Part shown: piece by piece, positions 16,877 through 25,276 of the stretch
How the letters are laid out: each line of letters opens with the position of its first letter
How positions within the stretch are numbered: the stretch's first letter is position 1
From: Veillonellaceae bacterium
GTDB taxonomy: Bacteria > Bacillota > Negativicutes > Veillonellales > Veillonellaceae
DNA length: 43,252 nucleotides
NCBI GenBank assembly: GCA_900765165.1
Contig: CAAFQR010000097.1
Location: 1 to 43,252, forward strand
Reading direction: 5' to 3'
Notes under the pieces: model-generated
The model's database searches: none
What the model saw: only the letters and a program-made list of their open reading frames with translations
What the model was told of the DNA's origin: nothing
Program-made: the position numbers and the translations under genes

Positions 16877-17941
16877 ATGGGCAATAAATCGTCGGTAACG
16901 GCTGAAAATGGCGTTGCGGTTGGTAATAGTGCTTCCGTATCCGGTTCGAATGGTGTAGCTATTGGTAACAGTGCCGCTGCATCGGCTACTAATGGTGTTG
17001 CTATTGGTAATGGTGCTTCGGTTACTACTGATCAAGGCGTTGCTATTGGCTCCGGTTCCGTAGCTTCGGCGCCGACGAGCACGGTCGCTATGACGGTTGC
17101 CGGTACATCCTATGAAACGGCTGGCGGCACCGCATACTCTACGGTCAGCGTTGGTGCTAGTGGTAAGGAACGTACGATTACGAACGTTGCTGCCGGTCAG
17201 GTAACGTCGTCCAGTACCGATGCCGTCAACGGTAGTCAGCTGTATGCAGTAATGCAGGCGGTTGATACGAACGCTACGAACATCAGTGACGTTGCAACGG
17301 CAGTTAGTCAGATGGCTAGCAACGTTAACAAGTTGGGCAAGGAAGTTGTAGACGTTGGTGCTGAAAGTGCCGCTTTGGCTGCTTTGAAATCCATCGCTTA
17401 CGACCCGGCTAACCCGACGCAGTTCATGGCTGGCGTTGGTACGTACCGCGGTCATTCCGTAGGTGCTATTGGGTTTTCCCATTACACCAGCGATAAGTTG
17501 GAATACCATATGGGCACGACCTTAGGCAGCACGCATAACATGATGAATGCCGGCGTAACCATTAAGTTCGGTTCCAGCTCTGGTGTAGTACCGATGACGG
17601 CAACAGAAGCGGCTCGTCAGTTAGCTGACTTGAAGTCCCAGGTTGCGGAATTGCGTAAGCAGAACGAAGCCATGAGTAAGCAAAATGCTGAAATGACCAA
17701 ACAAAGTGCGGCTAACAGTCAGCAGACTCAGGCTATTAATCAGCAGAATGTAGCGAACATGGCAAAACTTCAGAGCGACAACGCTAAGTTGCAGGCCGAC
17801 AACACGAAGCTCCAGTCCGATGTACAGACCTTACACCAGGATAACGAACAGCTCCGTGCGGACAATGCAAAATTGCGTGCCGACAATGAAGAAACGAAGG
17901 CTAAGCTGGATATGATCATGAAGAAACTTGGTCTTTCGTAG
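16877..17941 (+). CDS. Trimeric autotransporter adhesin, 3' part with YadA anchor and C-terminal coiled coil
   Basis: Continuation of the adhesin in the -1 frame. The coding pattern starts upstream of this ATG: the bases at 16853-16876 read ADGGAAVA, directly joining MGNKSSVTAENGVAVGNSA. No ribosome binding site precedes 16877, so this is most likely a frameshifted half rather than an independent gene. It carries head repeats (GVAVGNSA, GVAIGNSA, GVAIGNGA), a neck (GKERTITNVAAG, DAVNGSQLYAV; about 95-121), a helix, and the YadA beta-barrel anchor (about 158-232, with GTYRGHSVGAIGFSHY and AGVTIKFG). About 110 further residues form a coiled coil with heptads of the type LQSDNAK/LQADNTK/LRADNAK. 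YadA proteins normally end at the barrel, so this tail is unusual and would point into the periplasm. Confidence 0.8.
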   Translation: MGNKSSVTAENGVAVGNSASVSGSNGVAIGNSAAASATNGVAIGNGASVTTDQGVAIGSGSVASAPTSTVAMTVAGTSYETAGGTAYSTVSVGASGKERTITNVAAGQVTSSSTDAVNGSQLYAVMQAVDTNATNISDVATAVSQMASNVNKLGKEVVDVGAESAALAALKSIAYDPANPTQFMAGVGTYRGHSVGAIGFSHYTSDKLEYHMGTTLGSTHNMMNAGVTIKFGSSSGVVPMTATEAARQLADLKSQVAELRKQNEAMSKQNAEMTKQSAANSQQTQAINQQNVANMAKLQSDNAKLQADNTKLQSDVQTLHQDNEQLRADNAKLRADNEETKAKLDMIMKKLGLS

Positions 17942-17978
17942 TATGAGTTCTTTGAAGCCATATTAAACTTATATAAAG

Positions 17979-18023
17979 AAGCGGGTGCTAAGATAATTGT
18001 AGTTGTCTTAGCGCCCGCTTTTT
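17979..18023 (+). terminator. Rho-independent terminator after the adhesin
   Basis: The 15-nt arms 17979-17993 and 18006-18020 pair with one G-U exception and are followed by a run of T. It separates the adhesin from the rpsB promoter. Confidence 0.9.
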
Positions 18024-18142
18024 GCTATCCTAATAAAGGCGCTTGCCCGATTTGAGGTGACGCTACGAAGGTCCTAGGCACAGCTTTAGAACCGGCTAAG
18101 GCAAAAAACGTGAAGTAAGATGAGTTATTTTACAGGAAATAC

Positions 18143-18172
18143 TTGCACAGTTAGAAAAAGATGTGTTATAAT
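18143..18172 (+). promoter_or_regulatory. Sigma-A type promoter of rpsB
   Basis: TTGCAC (18143-18148) and TATAAT (18167-18172) are separated by 18 bp, with TG one base before the -10 box (extended -10). Transcription would start near 18179, leaving a leader of about 120 nt before rpsB. The 18024-18142 stretch between the adhesin terminator and this promoter shows no other feature. Confidence 0.8.
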
Positions 18173-18220
18173 CTTCGAGTATGGAAAATACACACGCACA
18201 CTGATTCCGATGGCTGTTGT

Positions 18221-18249
18221 CGAAGAGAGTCAAGTTGTCGACTCGTTCG
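18221..18249 (+). ncRNA. Small leader hairpin upstream of rpsB
   Basis: In the 5' leader, GAGTC (18227-18231) pairs with GACTC (18240-18244), and the flanking CGAA pairs with TTCG, giving a broken 9-bp stem. Ribosomal protein S2 often represses its own mRNA in other bacteria, so this could be a protein-binding site. That role is an inference from position only. Confidence 0.3.
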
Positions 18250-18297
18250 TATAAATCGAGATATGAAGGTGCGGAGGAAAAAACAGGAGGTGCCAAC

Positions 18298-19026
18298 ATG
18301 GCAGTAGTATCAATGAAACAATTATTGGAGGCCGGCGTACATTTCGGTCACCAGACTAGAAGATGGAACCCGAAGATGGCTAAATACATCTTCACTGAAC
18401 GTAACGGTATCTACATCATCGACTTGCAGAAAACCGTTAAAAAGGTAGACGAAGCTTACAACTTCATGCGTGAAGTTGCTCAGGCTGGCGAAGTTATCTT
18501 GTTCGTAGGCACGAAGAAACAGGCTCAGGAATCCGTTAAGGAAGAAGCTGAACGTTGCAACATGTTCTTCGTTAACGAACGTTGGTTGGGCGGCATGCTC
18601 ACTAACTTCAAAACCATCGAAACTCGCGTAAAACGCTTGAAACAGCTCGAAAAAATGGCTGAAGATGGTACTTTCGAAGTATTGCCGAAGAAAGAAGTTA
18701 TCGGTCTTCGTCATGAAATGGAAAAATTGGAAAAATACTTGGGCGGTATTAAAGAAATGCCGAAAATGCCGGGCGCTTTGTTCGTAATCGACCCGAAAAA
18801 AGAACGCATTGCTATCGCCGAAGCTAAAAAATTGGGTATCCCGGTTGTTGCAACTGTTGATACCAACTGCGATCCGGATGAAATCGATTTCCCGATTCCG
18901 GCAAACGATGACGCTATCCGCGCAGTAAAATTGTTGACCGGCAAAATGGCTGACGCTGTTTTGGAAGGCCGTCAGGGCGAACAGGTTGACGCTGCTGAAG
19001 CTACTACTGAAGAAGCAGAAGCTTAA
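18298..19026 (+). CDS. rpsB: 30S ribosomal protein S2
   Basis: Structural protein of the small ribosomal subunit. The ATG at 18298 is preceded by AGGAGG 8 nt upstream; an upstream extension has no S2 similarity. It has 242 residues, with the N-terminal LLEAGVHFGHQTRRWNPKM and the later PGALFVIDPKKERIAIAEA and PIPANDDAIRAVKLL blocks. The C-terminus is Glu/Ala-rich, as usual. Codon use is strongly biased (AAA, GAA, GGT), consistent with high expression. It is followed by tsf, the standard partner. Confidence 0.98.
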   Translation: MAVVSMKQLLEAGVHFGHQTRRWNPKMAKYIFTERNGIYIIDLQKTVKKVDEAYNFMREVAQAGEVILFVGTKKQAQESVKEEAERCNMFFVNERWLGGMLTNFKTIETRVKRLKQLEKMAEDGTFEVLPKKEVIGLRHEMEKLEKYLGGIKEMPKMPGALFVIDPKKERIAIAEAKKLGIPVVATVDTNCDPDEIDFPIPANDDAIRAVKLLTGKMADAVLEGRQGEQVDAAEATTEEAEA

Positions 19027-19135
19027 TCAAACGATTTCAAATCAATACAATTTAATACGAGTTGGGATATAGCGAACGGCCATATTTCAAAATTGGTATC
19101 GAATAGTATTTGATTAAAATAGTAGAACGATATAA

Positions 19136-19169
19136 AATTAAGGTAAGGCTGATTGACCTTACCTTAATT
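19136..19169 (+). promoter_or_regulatory. Perfect 13-bp hairpin between rpsB and tsf
   Basis: AATTAAGGTAAGG (19136-19148) pairs perfectly with 19157-19169 around an 8-nt loop. No T run follows and the tsf ribosome binding site starts 9 nt later. It could be a partial attenuator, an mRNA processing or stability element, or an mRNA structure limiting tsf translation relative to rpsB. Confidence 0.6.
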
Positions 19170-19193
19170 AATGTACTGGAGGTATAGTAAACT

Positions 19194-19874
19194 ATGGCGA
19201 TTACTGCTGCAATGGTAAAAGAATTACGTGAAATCACCGGTGCCGGTATGATGGACTGCAAAAAAGCATTGACCGAAACTGAAGGCAATGTAGAAAAAGC
19301 AATTGACTTGCTTCGCGAAAAAGGCTTAGCTGCGGCTGCTAAAAAAGCTGGTCGTATTGCTGCTGAAGGCGTTGTTGCTTCCTATATTCATGGCGGCGGA
19401 CGTATTGGCGTTTTGGTTGAAATCAACTGCGAAACTGACTTCGTTGCTAAAACTGATGATTTCCAAGCTCTTGCTAAAGACATCGCAATGCAGATCGCTG
19501 CTTCTAACCCGGCTTACTTGAACCGTGAAGAAGTTCCTGCTGAAGTTATCGAACACGAAAAAGCAGTTCTCATGGAACAGGCTAAAGCAGAAGCAGAAGA
19601 AGACGTTAAAAACGGCAGAAAACCGAAACCGGAAGCAGTTTTGGAAAAAATGGTTAACGGTCGCGTAGAAAAATTCTATAAAGAAAATTGCCTTTTGGAA
19701 CAGGTTTTCATTAAGGACAGCGATAAGACCGTAACTGATGTAATCAATGAAAACATTGCTAAAATCGGTGAAAACATCAACGTTCGTCGTTTCGTTCGTT
19801 ATGGCCTCGGCGAAGGCTTGGAAAAACGCAATGACGATTTTGTTGCCGAAGTAATGGCATCCGTTGGTCAATAA
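19194..19874 (+). CDS. tsf: Translation elongation factor Ts
   Basis: Guanine-nucleotide exchange factor for EF-Tu. GGAGG lies 11 nt upstream of the ATG. The first residues contain the UBA-like domain and the signature TGAGMMDCKKALTETEGN, followed by GVVASYIHGGGRIGVLVEINCETDFVA, the core contacting EF-Tu. At 226 residues it is the short form, lacking part of the second core repeat seen in the enterobacterial protein of about 280 residues. Codon use is as biased as in rpsB. Confidence 0.97.
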   Translation: MAITAAMVKELREITGAGMMDCKKALTETEGNVEKAIDLLREKGLAAAAKKAGRIAAEGVVASYIHGGGRIGVLVEINCETDFVAKTDDFQALAKDIAMQIAASNPAYLNREEVPAEVIEHEKAVLMEQAKAEAEEDVKNGRKPKPEAVLEKMVNGRVEKFYKENCLLEQVFIKDSDKTVTDVINENIAKIGENINVRRFVRYGLGEGLEKRNDDFVAEVMASVGQ

Positions 19875-19883
19875 TAGTTGAAG

Positions 19884-19917
19884 AATAAGAGAACACGGTC
19901 CTGTGTTCTCTTATTTT
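19884..19917 (+). terminator. Hairpin between tsf and pyrH
   Basis: A perfect 13-bp stem (19884-19896 with 19903-19915), 6-nt loop and a short T-rich tail (TTATTTT). It resembles a rho-independent terminator; partial read-through into pyrH-frr is likely, because no clear pyrH promoter is seen in the 22 bp that follow. Confidence 0.75.
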
Positions 19918-19939
19918 GCAATAGCAGAGGAGTAGAGCA

Positions 19940-20668
19940 ATGAGTGAACGAAATTTTAAACGTATCGTATTGAAGTTAAGTGGCGAAGCATTAGCTGGCG
20001 ACCAGGGCTTTGGCATTAATCCGGTAGTAGTAGAAGGTATTGCTAAGGAAATTGCTGATTTGGCAAAATCCACGGATTTGCAGATTGCCATCGTTGTTGG
20101 TGGCGGTAACATTTGGCGTGGCCTTGCAGGCAGTGCTAAGGGCATGGACCGTGCTTCCGCTGACTACATGGGCATGATTGCCACGGTTATGAACTCCTTG
20201 GCTTTACAGGACGCCTTGGAAAACGCCGGTGCTGCAACTCGCGTACAGACTGCAATTGCTATGCAGGAAGTTGCTGAACCGTACATCCGTCGTCGCGCTA
20301 TCCGTCATTTGGAAAAAGGCCGCATCGTTATCTTTGCAGCTGGTACGGGTAATCCGTATTTCTCCACCGATACGACTGCCGCTTTGCGTGCTGCCGAAAT
20401 TGAAGCTGACGCTATCTTGATGGCTAAGAAATTTGCAGACGGCGTTTATGATTCCGATCCGCGTACGAACCCGAACGCTAAGAAATTTGACGAATTAACT
20501 TACATGGACGTTATTAGCCGTGAGTTGAAGGTTATGGACTCCACGTCTACGACGTTGTGTAAAGATAACAATATTCCTATCGTTGTATTCAGCATGGATA
20601 TTCCGGGGAATATTACGAGAGCCGCTAAAGGCGAAATCATCGGTACTATTGTAAGAGGTGATAACTAA
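19940..20668 (+). CDS. pyrH: Uridylate kinase (UMP kinase)
   Basis: Phosphorylates UMP to UDP in pyrimidine nucleotide synthesis; a homohexamer of the amino-acid kinase fold. GAGGAG precedes the ATG. The 242 residues contain VLKLSGEALAGDQGFGI at the N-terminus, the glycine-rich IVVGGGNIWRG, the allosteric/UMP-binding region around MDRASADYMGMIATVMNSL, and GTGNPYFSTDTTAALRA. It overlaps the frr start by 1 nt (TAATG), so the two are translationally coupled. Confidence 0.98.
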   Translation: MSERNFKRIVLKLSGEALAGDQGFGINPVVVEGIAKEIADLAKSTDLQIAIVVGGGNIWRGLAGSAKGMDRASADYMGMIATVMNSLALQDALENAGAATRVQTAIAMQEVAEPYIRRRAIRHLEKGRIVIFAAGTGNPYFSTDTTAALRAAEIEADAILMAKKFADGVYDSDPRTNPNAKKFDELTYMDVISRELKVMDSTSTTLCKDNNIPIVVFSMDIPGNITRAAKGEIIGTIVRGDN

Positions 20669-21228
20669 TGGAAATCCAAGAGATTTTAACTCAGCACGAA
20701 ACCCGCATGGACAAAACCATCGATGCGTTGAAACATGAATTTGCTTCCATTCGCACCGGTCGTGCCAGCACGTCCTTATTGGACAAGGTTATGGTAGATT
20801 ACTACGGCACGCCCACGCCGGTTAACCAGGTAGCTAACGTACAGGCTCCGGAACCGCGCTTGATCTTAGTTAAACCTTGGGAACGCAATATGATTGGACC
20901 TATCGAAAAGGCCGTATTGCAGTCCGATTTGGGCTTAAACCCGAGCAATGATGGTGAAACGATTCGTTTGGCCATTCCGCAGTTAACGGAAGAACGCCGT
21001 AAAGAATTGGTTAAGGTAGTTCATAAGAAAGCAGAAGAAGCGAAGGTTGCTGTTCGTAACATTCGTCGCGATGCTAACGATGCTATCAAAAAAGAAGAAA
21101 AAGCCAAGACGATTACGGAAGATGATTCCAAAAACGGTCAGGACAAAATCCAGAAACTGACTGACAAAAAAATCAAATCCATTGATGAATTAAAAGACAA
21201 GAAAGAAAAGGACGTACTGGAAGTATAA
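20668..21228 (+). CDS. frr: Ribosome recycling factor
   Basis: Splits post-termination ribosomes together with EF-G. It has 186 residues, the family norm, with the long three-helix bundle and the block FASIRTGRASTSLLDKV, followed by YYGTPTPVNQVANV and the C-terminal KAKTITEDDSKNGQDKIQ region. It starts on the last base of the pyrH stop codon, and its own stop overlaps the next small gene by 1 nt, so this is a tightly coupled operon. Confidence 0.98.
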   Translation: MEIQEILTQHETRMDKTIDALKHEFASIRTGRASTSLLDKVMVDYYGTPTPVNQVANVQAPEPRLILVKPWERNMIGPIEKAVLQSDLGLNPSNDGETIRLAIPQLTEERRKELVKVVHKKAEEAKVAVRNIRRDANDAIKKEEKAKTITEDDSKNGQDKIQKLTDKKIKSIDELKDKKEKDVLEV

Positions 21229-21500
21229 TGGTTACGCCCGATAGTATTGTCGGATTACCCCGGCGGTCGGCAGAGAATCTCTTGCGGGCCGCCGCTATTC
21301 CTTATACCGTGGTCGTAGGCGATAATTTTAACAAGCACTTTTCCGTAGCCGATGAAGGCTATTATGTAGGGAGAGTGCGCCTTTTAGCCGATGGTGCTAC
21401 GTGGGAGGTTTTGGTATATCGACCGATGATAGCCAGTGGGTTTGAAGACTGCAAAGAGGTACAATATGCTAAAGAAGTTATGGCGCAAGCAGACAAATAA
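21228..21500 (+). CDS. Small protein of unknown function between frr and uppS
   Basis: A 90-residue product, no signal peptide, no membrane helix. Its start overlaps the frr stop by 1 nt and its end overlaps uppS by 35 nt, so it is almost certainly translated. The pattern PDSIVGLPRRSAENLLRAA followed by a short strand, a charged loop and GRVRLLADGATWEVLVYRP loosely resembles the small peptidase-inhibitor I78 fold (helix packed on a short sheet), but this is only a shape impression. The position inside a translation/envelope operon does not reveal a function. Confidence 0.7.
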   Translation: MVTPDSIVGLPRRSAENLLRAAAIPYTVVVGDNFNKHFSVADEGYYVGRVRLLADGATWEVLVYRPMIASGFEDCKEVQYAKEVMAQADK

Positions 21501-22242
21501 TGCCGGTGCCGATGCGCTAGTACTGGATCCTAATAACATTCCCCGTCACGTAGGTATTATTATGGACGGAAACGGTCGTTGGGCTCAGCGTCGCGGCTTG
21601 CCGCGTACCATGGGTCACCGCGCCGGTGCGGACGTGTTGAAGAAGATCGTTATGGCGGCCGATGATATGGGCGTCAAAGCGCTGACGGTGTATGGCTTTT
21701 CCACAGAAAACTGGAAACGTCCTCAACAGGAAGTTTCTTTATTGATGAACTTGATTCGTGAATATTTGTTAGGCAATGTGCGCGATATGCATGAACACAA
21801 TGTGCGTATCCGTTTTATTGGCTTTATTGGTGGCTTAAGCGAAGAATTGCAGACCATCATTCGCGAATCGGAAGAATTAACGCAGAATAATACGGGTCTT
21901 ACCTTACAGTTAGCCATTAACTATGGTGGACGCGATGAAATAGTGCGCGCCGTAAAAGCGGTTGCGGAGGATGTTAAAGAAGGTCGTATGGCCATCGATG
22001 ACATTACAGAAGAATCCTTCGGTGCACGATTATTTACTCGTGAATTTGCAGATGTAGATTTGCTCATTCGCCCGAGTAACGATTATCGAATCAGTAATTT
22101 CTTGTTATGGCAGCTTGCTTATGCAGAATTCTGGTTTACTCCTAAGCATTGGCCTGATTTTACGGCTGATACGTTACGGGAAGCCGTGTATGCGTACCAG
22201 CATCGTGAACGTCGTTTTGGCGGGCTGAAAACGGAGGAATAA
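21466..22242 (+). CDS. uppS: Isoprenyl transferase, undecaprenyl-diphosphate synthase
   Basis: Makes the C55 lipid carrier for peptidoglycan and other envelope polymers from farnesyl-PP and isopentenyl-PP. The ATG at 21466 has AGAGG just upstream; 258 residues. The catalytic motif HVGIIMDGNGRWAQRRG has the essential Asp at about residue 34, then GHRAGADVLKK, LTVYGFSTENWKRP, and the C-terminal signature DVDLLIRPSNDYRISNFLLWQ. In most family members the last motif reads RTSGE/RTGGE; RPSND here is a mild variant. It overlaps the preceding small gene, and its stop is one base before cdsA. Confidence 0.95.
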   Translation: MLKKLWRKQTNNAGADALVLDPNNIPRHVGIIMDGNGRWAQRRGLPRTMGHRAGADVLKKIVMAADDMGVKALTVYGFSTENWKRPQQEVSLLMNLIREYLLGNVRDMHEHNVRIRFIGFIGGLSEELQTIIRESEELTQNNTGLTLQLAINYGGRDEIVRAVKAVAEDVKEGRMAIDDITEESFGARLFTREFADVDLLIRPSNDYRISNFLLWQLAYAEFWFTPKHWPDFTADTLREAVYAYQHRERRFGGLKTEE

Positions 22243-22243
22243 T

Positions 22244-23080
22244 ATGTTAAAGACTCGGTTGATTACGGCGATTATCGGCATCATTGTCGCCGTTGCCGTT
22301 ATTCAATACGGTGGTTATGTATTTAATACCTTTGTCATGATTTTGACATTAGTTGGTTGGCATGAATTCGTAAATATGTATTTCCCACAGCAGAAAAACG
22401 CGAAGGGCATACAGAAATACGTAGGCTTACCGGCTATTGGGTATGTCTTTTTATTGGTTATGGTCGGCGTTTGTCGTCCAGAGACCTATTTACCGGTCGT
22501 AGGCATTTGGGCCTTAGGCACAGTGATTTACGGCTTTTTAATGAAAACAGGTCGCGAAGTATGGCGCACGTCCTTCTTGGCTATTGGCGGCGAGTTTTAC
22601 TTGTATGCCGGCTTTGGGGCTTTGCTATTATTGCGTAATGACGCGGTATACCAGCACACAATTCATGCTGTATCCGTAGCATCGCCGGGGCTTATCATCA
22701 TCTGGTTAGCCTTCTTAGGTACCTGGGCCAGCGATACGTTCGCGTATTTTGCCGGTCGTGCCTGGGGCAAGCATCGCATTGTGCCGAACATCAGCCCCAA
22801 TAAGACGCTGGAAGGCTTCATTGGTGGCTTCATCGGCACTATCGTGGTTGGGGTAGTGTACAGTCATTTCACAGGGCTTGACATGGGCTTAGGTGCTGTA
22901 TTGTCCGTATTAATCGGCATTGCGGCTCCGCTTGGCGATTTGTTTGAATCGAAATTAAAACGCATCAGCGGCGTGAAGGATTCCGGTAATATTTTGCCGG
23001 GTCACGGCGGTGTTTTGGACCGCTTTGACAGCATTCTTTTCGTGGCGCCGGTGGTGTTCTTCTTTTTGTTACTCGTATAG
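22244..23080 (+). CDS. cdsA: Phosphatidate cytidylyltransferase (CDP-diglyceride synthase)
   Basis: Integral membrane enzyme that makes CDP-diacylglycerol from phosphatidate and CTP, the precursor of all phospholipids. ACGGAGGA precedes the ATG. The 278 residues contain several membrane helices and the CDP-alcohol signature region ending GHGGVLDRFDSILF, preceded by SPNKTLEGFIGGF and KLKRISGVKDSGNILPG. The position between uppS and dxr is the standard one. Confidence 0.96.
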   Translation: MLKTRLITAIIGIIVAVAVIQYGGYVFNTFVMILTLVGWHEFVNMYFPQQKNAKGIQKYVGLPAIGYVFLLVMVGVCRPETYLPVVGIWALGTVIYGFLMKTGREVWRTSFLAIGGEFYLYAGFGALLLLRNDAVYQHTIHAVSVASPGLIIIWLAFLGTWASDTFAYFAGRAWGKHRIVPNISPNKTLEGFIGGFIGTIVVGVVYSHFTGLDMGLGAVLSVLIGIAAPLGDLFESKLKRISGVKDSGNILPGHGGVLDRFDSILFVAPVVFFFLLLV

Positions 23081-23089
23081 GAGTTCCCT

Positions 23090-24235
23090 ATGAAAACGTT
23101 GAGTATTCTGGGGAGTACCGGTTCTATCGGCACGCAGACCCTGGATGTGGTGCGTCAGCACCCTGATTTATTTCAAGTAGCGGCCATTGTAGCCTACAAA
23201 AATGTAGACCTGTTGTTGGCTCAAATTGAAGAATTTAAGCCGGAAATGGCTGGCCTTGTTGATGAAAACGCCTTTAGTGAGTTGAAATCACGCTATACAG
23301 GGACGACGAAGCTCGTCGGTGGTCACGAAGCGCTGTTAACCGCAGCGGTTTGGGATTCTGCCGACATGGTGGTAACTGCTGTAGTTGGCGCAGCCGGTAT
23401 TGAACCGACGGTAAAAGCCATTGAAGCGAAGAAGACCATTGGTCTTGCCAATAAGGAAACCTTGGTAGCCGGTGGGCCGCTCATTACGGCGCTTTGCAAG
23501 GAACACGGCGTTAAGCTGTTGCCTATTGACAGCGAACATAGCGCCATTTTCCAGTGCCTGGAAGGGCAGCGCCGCGATAACGTGGACAAGCTTTTGATTA
23601 CGGCGTCTGGTGGACCGCTTCGCTTGTGGCCGGCCGAAAAGATTCCGACGGCGACCGTAGCGGATTGCCTCAAGCATCCGACGTGGAACATGGGTAGCAA
23701 GATTACCATTGACTCGGCTACGCTGTTCAATAAAGGTCTTGAAGTTATCGAAGCGCATTGGCTTTTTGGCTTTGACTTCGATCACATCAAGGTTACCGTT
23801 CATCCGCAGAGTATCGTTCATTCTATGATTATGATGAAGGATGGCGCTATTTTAGCACAGCTTGGCAATCCGGACATGCGCGAACCGATTCAGTACGCAC
23901 TGACTTATCCGGACCGCAAGCCGCTGCAAATGGATACGCTGACCTTTGACGAAGCGTTGCAGCTGGAATTTTTCCCGCCGCGCTATGATGATTTCCCGGC
24001 ATTGCGTTTAGCCTTTGAAGTAGGCCGTCAGGGCGGCTTCAAGCCGGCTATTTTCAACGCTGCCAATGAAACGGCAGTCTATGCATTCCTGGATGGCCGC
24101 ATTCCGTTCGGCAAGATTTACGAAACGGTATACGGCGTATTGAGCCAGGCTGAAAGCGAACCGGAATTTACGTTGCCGAATTTGCGCGCTATCGATGGAT
24201 GGGCCCGCGCTAAGGCGACGGAATTATTGAAATAG
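23090..24235 (+). CDS. dxr: 1-deoxy-D-xylulose 5-phosphate reductoisomerase
   Basis: NADPH-dependent second step of the MEP isoprenoid pathway, forming 2-C-methylerythritol 4-phosphate. AGGAG precedes the ATG; 381 residues. N-terminal nucleotide-binding GSTGSIGTQTLDVV, catalytic metal block LLPIDSEHSAIFQCLEG, substrate loop WNMGSKITIDSATLFNKGLEVIEAHWLF, and VHPQSIVHSMIMMKDGA are all present. It supplies isoprenoid units for uppS in the same operon, with ispG two genes downstream. Confidence 0.97.
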   Translation: MKTLSILGSTGSIGTQTLDVVRQHPDLFQVAAIVAYKNVDLLLAQIEEFKPEMAGLVDENAFSELKSRYTGTTKLVGGHEALLTAAVWDSADMVVTAVVGAAGIEPTVKAIEAKKTIGLANKETLVAGGPLITALCKEHGVKLLPIDSEHSAIFQCLEGQRRDNVDKLLITASGGPLRLWPAEKIPTATVADCLKHPTWNMGSKITIDSATLFNKGLEVIEAHWLFGFDFDHIKVTVHPQSIVHSMIMMKDGAILAQLGNPDMREPIQYALTYPDRKPLQMDTLTFDEALQLEFFPPRYDDFPALRLAFEVGRQGGFKPAIFNAANETAVYAFLDGRIPFGKIYETVYGVLSQAESEPEFTLPNLRAIDGWARAKATELLK

Positions 24236-24243
24236 GAGGCGCT

Positions 24244-25266
24244 ATGCTGACTACTATACTTGCTTTTGTGTTCGTTATGGGCGTAATCGTGTTTATTCAC
24301 GAATTCGGTCATTTCATAACGGCGAAAGCGACAGGCATGCGCGTTGATGAGTTTGCCATCGGATTTGGTCCGGCTATCGTATCCACCAAAAAGGGGGAAA
24401 CGCTCTATTCCATTCGAGCGATTCCGCTGGGTGGTTACAATAAGATTGCCGGTATGGATCCGAACGAGCCTCTCGACGAGCGGTCCTTTTTAGCAAAGCC
24501 GGTGTGGAAGCGTTTTATCGTCATCTTCGCCGGTGCAGGTTTTAACTTTCTGTTAGCAATCGTAATGTTCTTCGGCCTCTTTGCAGCGTATGGTTCGCAA
24601 AAGCCGTCCACCCAGCCGGTAGTCGGTCATATTATGACGAATTCGCCGGCCCAGGCCGCTCACATGGCCATCAATGACCGCATTATTACCATCGACGGTA
24701 AGCCGGTTAACGTGTGGTCCGACATTACGAAGAATTTTAATGGCACAGCCGGTAAGGTCATTACTGTGGTAGTGCAGCGTGACGGCGCGACGAAGGAGCT
24801 TTCGGTTATCCCGAAGGACAGCGAAGGCCGCACGATTATCGGCGTTAATCCGATTATGGAAACGACGCCATACACGATTGGTGAAGCAGCCACCAAGTCC
24901 GTTACTATGACGGGTCAGATTTTGTACGGTATGCTGCAGGGCCTTTGGTCCATGATTACCGGCGCAAGCCAAGCCGAAGTTGCCGGCCCTATTGGGGTGG
25001 CGCAGATGGCGGGGCAAGTAGCGCAAGCGGGCTTCTTGTATTTATTGCAATTTACCGCTTTACTCAGTTTGAACTTAGGCTTGATTAACCTGTTGCCGGT
25101 GCCGATGCTGGACGGCGGTCACTTAATCTTGCTTATCATTGAAGGCATTACGCGACGCCGCATGCCGCCGAAGGCATTGCAGTACATTCAGATGACAGGC
25201 ATGGCGATTTTGCTATTTATCTTCTTGTACGCAACCTTCCACGATGTAACGCGTCTGTTTACATAA
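24244..25266 (+). CDS. rseP: RseP-type site-2 zinc metalloprotease
   Basis: Intramembrane protease that cleaves anti-sigma factors and leftover signal peptides. AGGAGG lies upstream of the ATG; 340 residues. The first membrane helix contains the zinc motif HEFGH (residues 19-23). A PDZ domain occupies about residues 100-200 (VGHIMTNSPAQAAHMAINDRI), and the last helices carry NLLPVPMLDGGHL with the third zinc ligand Asp near 287. Gene order dxr-rseP-ispG-proS is typical of clostridial and Negativicutes genomes. Confidence 0.95.
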   Translation: MLTTILAFVFVMGVIVFIHEFGHFITAKATGMRVDEFAIGFGPAIVSTKKGETLYSIRAIPLGGYNKIAGMDPNEPLDERSFLAKPVWKRFIVIFAGAGFNFLLAIVMFFGLFAAYGSQKPSTQPVVGHIMTNSPAQAAHMAINDRIITIDGKPVNVWSDITKNFNGTAGKVITVVVQRDGATKELSVIPKDSEGRTIIGVNPIMETTPYTIGEAATKSVTMTGQILYGMLQGLWSMITGASQAEVAGPIGVAQMAGQVAQAGFLYLLQFTALLSLNLGLINLLPVPMLDGGHLILLIIEGITRRRMPPKALQYIQMTGMAILLFIFLYATFHDVTRLFT

Positions 25267-25276
25267 AGGAGTACCT

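Noticed and set aside
16601..17509. A 302-codon - strand frame across the adhesin
   Set aside because: Produced by the repetitive low-stop composition of the adhesin; its product is Val/Leu/Glu or Ser/Thr repeats without a family pattern.
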